Shown: positions 34,445 through 44,511 of the stretch, piece by piece | Position numbering within the stretch: the stretch's first letter is position 1 | Layout of the letters: the number at the start of each line of letters is the position of its first letter | Assembly: GCA_031216915.1 (NCBI GenBank) | Contig: CM062295.1 | Coordinates: forward strand, 177,272,927 to 177,336,926 | Reading direction: 5' to 3' | From: Pictodentalium vernedei | Lineage: Eukaryota; Mollusca; Scaphopoda; Dentaliida; Dentaliidae | Length of the DNA: 64,000 nucleotides | Translations under genes and position numbers: made by a program | Notes under the pieces: model-generated | The model's database searches: none | What the model was told of the DNA's origin: nothing | What the model saw: the letters and a program-made list of their open reading frames with translations, nothing else

Positions 34445-34669
34445 ATGTATCTTGTACATATCATTCACCTTTATCTTTTTTTAGTTTATGTTGTATCTTT
34501 TTCTTTCACATCTACTTTTTCTACATCCTTCACAGTCCACCATGATTTCTGTTCTAGAGCCATCCTGAATACACCTTCCTTCCTACATACAGCCGCCTTT
34601 TTACTTGTAATCATGACTGGTACCTATATACGAGAACAAAGTTTTTATTATCATCCACAGATCACATAA
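34445..34669 (+). CDS. Family Z small hydrophobic ORF upstream of ORF2 (Z3)
   Basis: 74 codons with hydrophobic N-terminal and C-terminal segments, ending in FYYHPQIT. Copy Z5 has an ORF at the same place (58,106-58,318), also with a hydrophobic N-terminus and ending YYYHPQIT. The stop overlaps the ORF2 start as TAATG in both. The shared C-terminus and overlap suggest a real reading frame, or at least the C-terminal end of one. Start codon uncertain, function unknown. Confidence 0.45.
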   Translation: MYLVHIIHLYLFLVYVVSFSFTSTFSTSFTVHHDFCSRAILNTPSFLHTAAFLLVIMTGTYIREQSFYYHPQIT

Positions 34670-37600
34670 TGTGTTGCGTTGACCTATACCGTGCCCGAAT
34701 TGGTACTTTTAATTTTTTAGTCTATATGCGCAGCTTAAAGCACAGACTTCCGAAACACGAGTCTATCTGTATTTTAACCTATCTTTTCATGCGTCTCATT
34801 GGAATTGCTCTGCATGAAAGTGTTGCTGCTATGGTTGCTCTATCCCTATGGCAATACACCGAGTACTCCTCCACAACCTGTGAGCGTTCCCATTGCACAA
34901 ACCGGTTGATAAGCTACACTTACGTTAGTCCGTATCCTTATCAAGATGTGGATGTCATGTCTCGAAGTCAACACTGACTCATTCAGTTAGAATTGCAGTT
35001 TCCGTTACTGTTTTGGCTTTCTCGTACTTAGCCATACTTATATTATTGTCGGGCGATATCGAAACCAACCCTGGCCCGAACTCTGTCGACTCAGAGCATG
35101 ATCACAATACCCTGAAAATTCTACACGTTAATATTCAAAGCCTGAAATCCAAACTGGATCTTATCCAATGTGAATCTTCATCATCTGACGCTCTGGCTCT
35201 CACTGAGACTTGGTTGCAGAACAGCGAACCAACAACTGATATCCTAATCCATGGATTCCAAGAACCATTGCGATTTAATCGTCCGACTAGAGGTAGAGGG
35301 GTTGCTATTTACATTAGAGATGGTATTTCCTTTCGACACAGACCCGACCTTGAGACCCCGAATACGGAGTGCTTATGGGCTGAGGTATTTACAAAACGAC
35401 ATAGGTCGCTTTTATTAGGGGTCTTCTATCGCCCACCCAACAGCCCTCAAGACACGTGGGATGCAATATCAACCTCAATCGAAAAAGCAAAAGATTCGCG
35501 AGTAGATGACTTAATTGTTACAGGTGATTTTAATGATAACCAGCTAAACCCCACAGGAAGCAGATTTTCTGAAGTAATGAATTATTTTAATCTCAGACAG
35601 CTTGTGGGTGAGCCAACGTGTTTTACCGAGCCGTCAGCTTCATTGATAGACCTTTTTGCGGTTAGCGACACAGAGAATGTGAAAACCTGCGAGGTCTTAG
35701 AACCGATTATCCCCGATATGATCCGCTATCATTGCCCAATTACCATTGAAGTCGAGTTTCCAAAGCCAAGACCCCACACTTTCAGAAGACGGATTTGGAT
35801 GTACTCCCTATGCAATTATGATGCATTAAATGCCGCCATCTCTCGCGAAGACTGGAATTCTCTATTTGATAATCCATGTTTAGATACCATAGTCTCTCAC
35901 TTCACTGACAAATTAATCGATTCTGCTTCTAAACATATACCAAACACATACATTACTTCGAGGTCAAATCAGCCGAATTGGATGCACAACGAAATACGAT
36001 TACTAATAAGACACAGAAAACGCTTGTACCGCATAGCCAAACGAAGTGAGCTTCCGAACGCTTGGGCAAACTATAAACATAAACGGAATGAAGTTGTTTC
36101 AGCTATTAGGAAGGCAAAATCCTTACACTTATCCAAAGTCCAGTCTACCTTGGGGAGTAACGAAATTCCAATTTCACAGTGGTGGAAAACACTAAAATCT
36201 TTCCTTGGTAGTAGACGCCCTGCTGAAATTCCTGTTATCAACCACATGAACAAAATATATTCCTCAAATATTGAGAAAGCGGAAGTACTCAATGAATACT
36301 TCTGTTCTGTCTCTTCCGTCGATGACTCCCGTGCCTCCCTGCCAGATCTTATACTCTGCCCCCCACAAACAATTGATAGTATAACCATTCACTGTAGTGA
36401 GGTGTACGAAGCACTGAAATCTTTAAAGGTGTCCAAGGCGTCGGGTCCTGATCTTATCAGTCCACGTCTTCTTAAAGAATGTAAAACTTCCTTAAGTGAA
36501 CCACTCTCGGTTTTATTCAACATACTGCTGAATAACTCATATTTCCCTTCAATGTGGAAAAAGGCAAACGTCTCTCCAATCCTAAAAAAAACCTGCAAAC
36601 ATAGTTAGTAATTATCGCCCCATATCCCTGATTACCTGCTTTGGTAAAGTCTTTGAAAAATGTTTTTTTAAACAACTATGGCAATTCCTGAACAATACCA
36701 ACGCTCTTAGTCAATTCCAGTCAGGTTTTAGACCAGGCGATTCGACTATTCTCCAACTAACTGACATATATGATGAATTCTGCAGAGCGTTGGACGAAGG
36801 GAAAGGTTAGGGTCGTTTTTTGCGACGTCAGTAAGGCCTTCGACAAGGTATGGCATGCTGGTCTCATTCACAAGCTGGAGCGTATTGGTATTTCGGGTGA
36901 TCTACTGTTATTTATAAAATCGTACCTTTCAAATAGAACTCAGTGTGTGGTGGTGGCATCAGAGGCATCTTCATGGCGACCTATAAATGCTGGAGTACCA
37001 CAAGGATCTGTTCTTCGGCCCTTATTGTTTCTGATCTATATAAACGATATAACTGAAAATTTACTTAGTAGTATACGCCTTTTTGCTGATGATACTTCTT
37101 TATATCTAATTGTGGAAAATCCAAACCAAGCCTCGAACCTAATTAACCACGATCTAGCTGCAATTGAACACTGGGCTGAAACATTGTTAGTTGAGTTTAA
37201 TCCTCAAAAAACCGAGAGAATTATTATAACACGCAAAACCAACCCCACTGTTCATCCACCCCTATTTCTAGGTGGCACTCAAATATGTGAAGTTAATACT
37301 CATAAGCACTTAGGAGTGGTATTAAATACCACATGTACTTGGAACAACCACATTGACCATATCTGTTCCAAAGCCTGGTCTCGTTTAGACTTGCTGAGGA
37401 AACACAAGTTTGATCTCGACCGTAATGTCTTGGAGAAGATATACTTTGCCTTTATTAGGCCGCTACTGGAATACGCCGATACTGTTTGGGATAACTGTTC
37501 GTTAACCCAAGTCGCCGATTTAGAAAAAAATTCAGATCGCAGCGGCGAGAATAGTTACAGGTGCAACACTTAGTGCTAGCAAATCCTTACTATACACCGA

Positions 37601-38234
37601 AACACGATGGGACCCTCTTGAAGAAAGACGTCGTAAACATAAACTGGTTCAATTCATCAAAATGTATCACGACTTGTCGCCTCCTTATATTGCTATTAAA
37701 ATTCCACCTCTCATATCCTCGACAAATCCATCATTCAACCTTCGAACTAGACAAAACCACAAAGTTCCATTTTGTCGAACAAATCTATATCAGTCCTCGT
37801 TCATCCCCAATGTTACTGATCAGTGGAATAATTTGCCGCTACCAGTTCGCGAGAATTCCTCATTAAGTGAATTTAAGACCTTCTTAAAAGCTGGCAACCT
37901 ACGACCACCGTTATTTTATAGCGGGGCCAAATCTCGTGCGGCTCAAATTTACCACTGTAGATTGAGGTTACGTTGTAGTAGTCTTAACGTCCACTTATAC
38001 GAAAATCACCTAGCACCTAGTCCACATTGCCAGTGTGGCGAGCTCGAGACACCTGAGCACTTTCTCCTCCACTGTCCAATCTTTCTTAACGCACGTAATG
38101 AAACGATCAACGTACTTCCTTTTTCTATAGACATTTCCATACTTCTGTTCGGTTCTGAATTTTTGAACAAGGAAAACAGTATAATTTTTGATGTAGTGCA
38201 TGACTTTATCTTATCGAGTGGTAGGTTTCGTTGA
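34669..38234 (+). pseudogene. Family Z ORF2 (leader-2A-endonuclease-RT), frameshifted
   Basis: Start at ATG 34,669 (MCCVDLYRARIGTFN). It then has a frameshift before 35,013, a hydrophobic stretch, the 2A core at 35,052-35,078, an endonuclease (HVNIQSLKSK, LTETWL, VTGDFNDNQ, YHCPIT), RT (FCDVSKAFDKVWH, AGVPQGSVL, FADDTSLY) and the C-terminal CQCGELETPEHFLLHCP. Four or more breaks: near 34,980; at a run of eight A near 36,590; near 36,805 (deletion before VRVVF); and an extra A near 37,527. Compare the intact copy at 58,318. Catalytic residues survive within the fragments. Confidence 0.9.
35052..35078 (+). other. 2A ribosome-skipping motif (Z3)
   Basis: Encodes GDIETNPGP, matching the 2A consensus D(V/I)ExNPGP, preceded by LLS and a hydrophobic run. 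2A sequences make the ribosome skip the Gly-Pro bond, so the endonuclease-RT would be released with an N-terminal Pro. 2A motifs near the N-terminus of ORF2 are known in APE-type LINEs of several invertebrates. Confidence 0.9.
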
Positions 38235-38992
38235 CAACAACTCATATTCTCACCAACTTCATCTTCCCTGGACTTTGCGCTTTAGGATTAACATCGTCAA
38301 GCTTAAACTCTTCCTACTTATGCAATTATTAAATCAGCTGCCCAAAGGCAAGGATTTGAATTCATATTGTTGACAACGCATCATTTGAATTCTTATTCTA
38401 ATGGCATCACGTATTCAGGATGGCCTACTTCTACTTCTTCTTCATTTCTTCCCTCTTCTGTCTAACTTCTTATACTCTTGTCCTTTTATAGTTTAAACAA
38501 TCTCACAGATCGCTGCCCGGGGGCTGGGGCCTGTAGGTCAAGTTCTACTGTTTACGAAATGACACTGACCTCCTCTTTAATCAGTTTTTGTGACGGGCCT
38601 TCGCCGCTTTATTTGTAACTGCTTACGCAAGTTTCGATGCTTCTCTGTGTAGATGTGGGCAAATGAATAGCAGTACCCTAAAGGACAATTTGGCTACCCT
38701 TTCAATTATGGTGTGGTTCATTGCCAGCGGGGATCATGCCTCTGGGCAGCGATATGCAAGGTCCACTCCACTGCTGATTCATGCCATCATCCTTTGAAAA
38801 GTGTTCTTGAATAAAGGAGACGACTCATATAAGCCTATGGTTTCCTGTCGAATCCTCGTCCACTTACAATCCCGATTACTTCTGTTTCTGTTATACCGTG
38901 TACAATCATGAAAACTGTTTGCCGTTCTGTGGTTTTATTATTATGTAATGTATACGCGTAACACTGCTTTATGAATAAATATTGTTTAAACT
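38235..38992 (+). other. Family Z 3' UTR (Z3)
   Basis: Runs from the ORF2 stop to the fixed tail. It has an internal GTTTAAACAAT near 38,493 that is the inverted partner of the terminal ATTGTTTAAAC, an AATAAA 20 bases before the end, and a GCCCGGGGGC block. Nearly identical to 11,998-12,755. Confidence 0.8.
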
Positions 38993-39016
38993 AATTTATT
39001 TTCTCTTTCATTGTAG

Positions 39017-39140
39017 AATCATGGGTTATTCCAGTGCTATCCATATTGAGTGGGATTGTCTTTCTATGTTCTGTATACTGTGTAGTGCGCTGGATCAGAC
39101 ATTTAAGGAGTAAATGTAGGGGAGGGCACAGAACTGCGAG
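39017..39140 (+). CDS. Host gene TM exon, copy gamma
   Basis: Same acceptor, TM segment and candidate donor as the alpha and beta copies. This copy keeps 13 bases (CACCTTCCAAGAG from about 39,154) missing in the others. Read without splicing, it would add a basic tail (STFQETDVGLYTFPRTRRER) to a TGA at 39,235. So either an unspliced short-tail form or the spliced long-tail form is possible here. Pairs by phase with the stalk exon at 29,855. Confidence 0.55.
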
Positions 39141-39403
39141 GTTGGACAGTAGCACCTTCCAAGAGACGGATGTAGGTTTATATACCTTTCCAAGGACAAG
39201 ACGGGAGAGAAGACAATCTCATCTACATATCAATTGAATTTTGATCTTTTTGTTTACTTACCTTTGTTTGCTTCACTATGTTTAACTCTAGGGTGTAATA
39301 AGGAGGTTGTTGGGGTAGGGGGTGGGGTTCATTCTACGACCCAGTCAGATCTAGTTCAGTGCCCATTTGATACAACTCTTGCAAATAATATTCTCGAAGA
39401 TCT

Positions 39404-39517
39404 AATTGTTTCCATTTTTTTTTTTTTTGGCTTAAAACTCTAGCTCATGACCCCTCCATTTCAAATGAGGGTTCATGAGCTAGAGTCTTAAGCAAAAAAA
39501 AAAAATTGGAAACAATT
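39404..39517. repeat. Fold-back hairpin repeat in the host intron (gamma)
   Basis: Third copy of the palindrome at 619-733, closest to the alpha version. Confidence 0.8.
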
Positions 39518-39650
39518 AAAAAACAAAAAAAATGATGAAAATTGGATGGTGATTCCTGAATGATGTGAGCGGTTTGGTCGTTAAGTTGAGTAAAAGGGTT
39601 AATAAGATTGCTCAAAGTTTATATTATTGATTATTTTTTTATTATCCTAG

Positions 39651-39855
39651 GTATTATTCTTTTATTTCTAATGACAATGATTCTCCGATTAAAACAGTTA
39701 CTACGACAAATCTACATAGAACTAGAACGCAGGTTTATCCAGTTTCTCCACGAGATATTTTCAAGATACCACCCAACCTCAAGACAGGAATGATACAAAT
39801 GTACATCTGCAGGGGCCTAGGAGATCAGGTAGAAGAAACCCTCCACAGAGATTGA
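39651..39855 (+). CDS. Host gene last exon, copy gamma
   Basis: 67 open codons in phase 2 after TTATTATCCTAG, with the same stop position (TGA) as the other copies. It differs near the start (SFIS instead of SSNS). AATAAA follows at about 39,886. Confidence 0.5.
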
Positions 39856-42800
39856 CATATAACCACTTTTAGACCACATAATCAAATAAATTACTTTTCC
39901 TATGAAACAAGTCTATCAGGTTAGTTTAAACAATATTTATTGTAAAATTTGTTACTTGTATACATTACATAGCAAATAATAAGAAAGGTACAACACAAAA
40001 TGCACAATAGTACACAAGATAACAAAGATGAACAAATAGATGGGTTACAATGTAAAGAAGGGATTCGACAAAAAGCTGACAACTTATGTAAGTCGTCTCC
40101 CTAGCTAGTTTATTAATTCACTCAGGCAGGTGGTAACAGTTAGTAGGTAAACTCGCACATCGTCACCCGAGAACCCCCACCCGCCCCTCGTAACCTCCTT
40201 CCCTACATGGACAAAGGGATGACAGTTACAAAAAGGATTTCATTGGGCATAGACAAATTTATGCCCTCAGAGACAGCCCATCACCCCCATTGGAACGCGC
40301 TTGATGTGATCGCCCCAACGGGGGGTCATAAGACACGTCTCTGAGACCAAAACTGAAAACAGAATAAAATATAGGTGGCAAGCTTTATTAATAGCAGTGA
40401 TCGTACTGATCACCACTGTTCACCACGCGCAGTAAGGGTGGGCGGGGGCAGACCACCGGGCAACGATATGCAAGCGTGTTTGGACCACAACAGGAATGGA
40501 ATAAGACAGATTTGAAAGGAAAGAGGAAGAGAAGAAAAGAAAAAAAAAAGAAAAGTAAAAAAAAGAACCAGATGAAAGAAAAAAAGAGAGAAGGCCAGTT
40601 AGAATACATGATGTATTAACTACACCCGAAGACTGCTTAAGTGAGTAGGTTAAATCATTCAATTCATTTAGTAAAGAGTAATGAATAAAGTCTACGAATA
40701 GAGTCGACGAATAGAGTCAAGGAGTCAAGGTGGCGTTAAGGTGGCGTTGGGCTGCAGTGAAATTTGACAGGTGTGGATAGAAATATTAGTGTCGCTGTTC
40801 TAGTTTGGTACTGTTATTATTAAGTAAAATTGAATGGGTCATTGTTCTGTTACACGTAGGTCAATCACTGGAATCGCTTACTCGATAAGATGAAGTCATG
40901 TACCACTTCAAAGATAAGGAGATTGTCTTCGTCATTCAGGAATTCTGAACCAAATAAAAGTGAGGATGTGGCTGCCACAAAAGGGAGAAGATTGATGGTA
41001 TAATTACGTACGTCTAAGAAGATTGGACAATGACAAAAAAATGATCAGGAGTCTCGTGCTCGCCACACTGGCATAGAGGGCTTGGTGATAGATGACTATC
41101 GTATAGGTGGGAATTGAGGTTACTGCACCCTAGTCGTAGCTTACAATGATGTATTTGAGCTGCACGAGATTTTGCATTACTGTAAAACCCTGGAGGTCAA
41201 TGGTTTCCCTTATTTGGGAAAGTCTTGAAATTAATCAGTGACGAGTTCTCGCGGTCAGGCAGGGGCAAATTATTCCATTGGTCAGTAACGCTAGGGATGA
41301 AGGAAGACTTGTACAATTGAGTCCGACAAAAAGGAACTCGGTAGTTTTGATTTGATCGGAGACTGAGTGACGAAATAGTCGAAGAGGCAGGCGGGGGGAC
41401 CTTACTGGATAGGTAAGGAGGTAACATGCGATGATACATTTTAAAGAACTGAATTAGCTTGTGTTTGCGACGTCTTACTTGCAATGGGTCTCATTGCGTT
41501 TCACGATAAAGCAAAGTCTTACTGGCACTAACGGTTGCCCCTGTAATGATTCTAGCTGCTGCAATTTGTATTTTTTCCAGTTCCGCCGATTTGGTTTCAG
41601 AGCAGTTATCCCAAACAGTATCAGCATATTCAATAAGTGGCCTAATAAAGGCAAAGTACATTTTTTTAAAACACTACGATCCAGATTAAATTTGTGCCTC
41701 CTCAGTAAGTCCAAACGGCACCAGGCTTTAGCGCAAATATGGTTGATGTGGTCGTTCCATGTACATGTACTATTCAGTAAGACTCCTAAATGTTTATGGT
41801 TGGTCACTTCAGATATCTGAGAATCGCCTAAAAATAAGGGTGGATGGATGCTACTTTTACGCGAAATTAGCATACTCTCTGTTTTATTGGGATTGAACTC
41901 CACCAGCCATGTTTTAGCCCAATGTTCAATTGTGGCTAAATCATGATTGATTAAGGTCGAGGCTTGATCTGGGTCCTCTATAATGAGATATAAGGAAGTA
42001 TCATCTGCAGAGAGGCCTATACTGCTAAGCAGGTTATCGGTTATGTCATTAATGTAAATGAGGAACAGAAGGGGGCCGAGAATCGACCCTTGGGGAACAC
42101 CGGCATTGATGGGTATCCACGGAGATGCCTCTAAAGCTACCACAACACGTTGCAACCTATCTGCAAGATACGATTTTAAAAACAACAGGAGTTCTCCAGA
42201 AAGGCCAATGCTCTCCAGCTTGTAGATAAGACCAGTGTGCCATACTTTGTCAAAGGCCTTACTTACATCACAGAACACTACCCTAACTTCTTTGCCTTCA
42301 ACGAGTGCGCGGCAGAATTCATCATATATCTCAGTCAATTGGAGGACAGTTGAGTCGCCAGGTCGAAAACCTGACTGAAATTGACTGAGGACATTATTTT
42401 CAATCAGAAAAGCCCACAGGCGTTTAAATACACATCTTTCGAAAATTTTGCCAACACAACTGATTAGGGATATTGGGCGATAATTAACAACAGAATTAGA
42501 GGGTTGCTTTTTCAAGATTGGGGAGACGTTTGCCTTTTTCCACAGTGACGGAAAGTACGAGTTGTTCATCAGTATGTTAAATAAGATTGAAAGAGGCTCA
42601 CATAAAGAGGCTTTACATTCTTTAAGAAGACGCGGGCTTATCAGATCTGGGCCAGACGCCTTGGACACTTTTATCGACTTCATTGCAGTATATACTTCGC
42701 TACAATGGAGGGTGATACTATCAATACTTTCAGAAGCACGGACCGGTGGGCCAGGCAGGGAAGCATTCGAATCGTCAACTGTTGAGATAGAACTGAAATA

Positions 42801-43026
42801 TTCGTTGAACACTTCCGCTCTCTCAGCTGGATGAGAGTGGGAATTCCAACTGTATTACTGCTACCGATAAATGATTTTAAGGTCTTCCACCACCGTGATG
42901 GTGGGGTTTCATTGCTCCTTAGAGTGGACTGGATTTTGGACATATATAACGCTTTGGCCTTCCTAACAGCCGACACAACTTCGTTCCGTTTCAGTTTATA
43001 TTTTACCCAGGCGTGTGGAAGATGTT

Positions 43027-43181
43027 TCCTGTTGTTTTTAAAATCGTATCTTGCAGATAGGTTGCAACGTGTTGTGGTAGCTTTAGAGGCATCTCCGTGG
43101 ATACCCATCATAAAACAGAGACAGAGAAAACGTTTGTATCGCATTGCTAAACGCAATGCGATACAAACGTTTTCTCTGTCT
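43027..43181. other. Templated inverted insertion with fold-back palindrome in Z4
   Basis: 43,027-43,109 (83 bases) is the exact reverse complement of 42,108-42,190 of the same element. Beside it, 43,119-43,146 and 43,154-43,181 are perfect 28-bp inverted arms around a 7-base loop. Together they interrupt the gene between the LIRQRKRLYRIA and KHLPHAWVKYK segments. Confidence 0.9.
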
Positions 43182-44113
43182 AATCAGTAAGCTTATTTCG
43201 TTATGCATCCATTTAGGTTGGTCTATTCGCGTGGTAATAAATTTGTTGGGTATGTGGATGGATGTAGTATCGAGTATTTTGTCGGTGAAATCAGAAACTA
43301 TAGTATCGAGACATGGATTATCGAATAGAGAGTCCCAGTCAGTGTTAGAAAAAGCATCATTCAATGCTTCATAATTACCCTGGGAATAGAGCCATATCCT
43401 TCTTTTAAATGAGAGAGGTGGTGGTTTTAAAAATTCGACTTCGACTGAAATTGGACAGTGGTAACGAATCATGTCTGGGATAATTGGTTCCAGGACCTCA
43501 CAAGTTTTCATGTGGATTGTATCGCTGAGAGCAAAGAGGTCCAGTATCGAAGCCGACGACTCGGTAAAACATGTTGGCTCACTCACAACCTGTCTTAAAT
43601 TGAAATAATGCAAAATATCAGAAAAAAACGCTTCTTGGGGGAACCACTTGATTGTCATTGAAGTCACCTGTAACAGTTAAGTCGACAATTGACGTGTCTC
43701 TGGCTTTTTCAATGGATGCTGATATGGCTTCCCATACATCGGGAGGACTGTTGGGAGGCCGGTAGAATACCCCCAACAATAACGATCTACTCTGTTTTGT
43801 ATATACTTCTACCCAGAGGCACTCCATATTCAACGTACTCAGGTCCGGTCTTGGTCGAAATGAGATACCGTCTTTAATATAAATTGCGACCCCACCTCCC
43901 CTTGTCGTGCGGTTAAATCTCAATGGTTCTTGAAACCCATGGATAAGGAGATCGGATGTGGGGTCATTGCTACACAGCCATGTCTCAGACAATGCTAAGA
44001 CTCCGGGGTGGTGTGAATTCACATTGAACGATAACCAGTTTGGGTTTTAGACTCTGGATGTTAAGATGGACAATTTTCAATGTATTCTGTTTGTGATCCG
44101 AGTTAAACGAATT

Positions 44114-44140
44114 TGGGCCAGGGTTAGTTTCGATGTCGCC
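44114..44140 (-). other. 2A ribosome-skipping motif (Z4)
   Basis: Encodes GDIETNPGP after a hydrophobic run (HLALTLLLS). Third independent copy of the motif in the window; the whole core is conserved although the gene is otherwise decayed. Confidence 0.9.
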
Positions 44141-44511
44141 GGACAATAATAATGTTAGGGCCAAGTGGAACAGCGAGGTGACAAGGAAAGCTGAAATCAG
44201 TACTACTAGTGTAGGCACAACCTTTGACGCGTTCACGTCACTGTAACGATATCAAATTTCATCAAGCGGATTTACTAAATCAGAAGTAACGGACTCACTA
44301 AAGGAGCCAAAGAACAACGTAACCATAGTAGTGAAGCTTTCATGCAGCCCAACCCCACAGAGACGTAGGAGCAGATAAGTTAAAACACAAGTGGAACTCT
44401 TTTTTGGCAGACAATACTTCAAGTTACTACAATACATTTTAAGATTGAAAGTGCCTATCCGAGCACGATATGATTCAGGGGAACACATTGTGAACTACTA
44501 TGTAAATTGTT

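Larger units (their letters stand above)
30909..38992 (+). mobile_element. Family Z LINE, copy Z3 (about 8.1 kb, dead)
   Basis: Proposed whole element: TAATTTATT at 30,900-30,908 and again at 38,992-39,000 would be the target duplication. The 3' end is certain (fixed tail). The 5' end is inferred from that 9-bp AT-rich match. Contents in order are a 5' leader, an L1-type ORF1 start (31,556), a spacer of about 2.4 kb with a two-level tandem repeat, a small hydrophobic ORF, ORF2 with a 2A peptide, and a 0.75 kb 3' UTR. It lies in the host gene's intron in the same orientation. Confidence 0.75.
40950..44488 (-). pseudogene. Family Z ORF2 (Z4), multiple breaks
   Basis: Pieces in order: MCSPESYRARIGTFN (44,488), a hydrophobic leader and 2A (44,114-44,140), an endonuclease with LSETWL, VTGDFNDNQ and YHCPIS, RT with FCDVSKAFDKVWH, AGVPQGSILGP and ADDTSLY, and a Cys/His C-terminus (about 41,060-41,080, CQCGEHETPDHF). 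The start motif YRARIGTF is shared with Z3 and Z5. Frameshifts and stops occur near 44,240, 44,020, 43,640, 43,150 and 41,480. The RT frame of 41,475-42,812 alone is 445 codons. Confidence 0.85.
39923..44505 (-). mobile_element. Family Z LINE, copy Z4 (rearranged)
   Basis: - strand element ending in GTTTAAACT at 39,923, at the same host position as the truncated fragments at 1,139 and 13,668. It carries a 3' UTR (to about 40,900) and all of ORF2 in broken frames up to the ATG at 44,488. Just beyond, the (TTA)n tail of an X2 element begins, so the upstream part of Z4 was truncated or displaced. A 155-bp inverted and fold-back rearrangement sits at 43,027-43,181. Confidence 0.85.
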
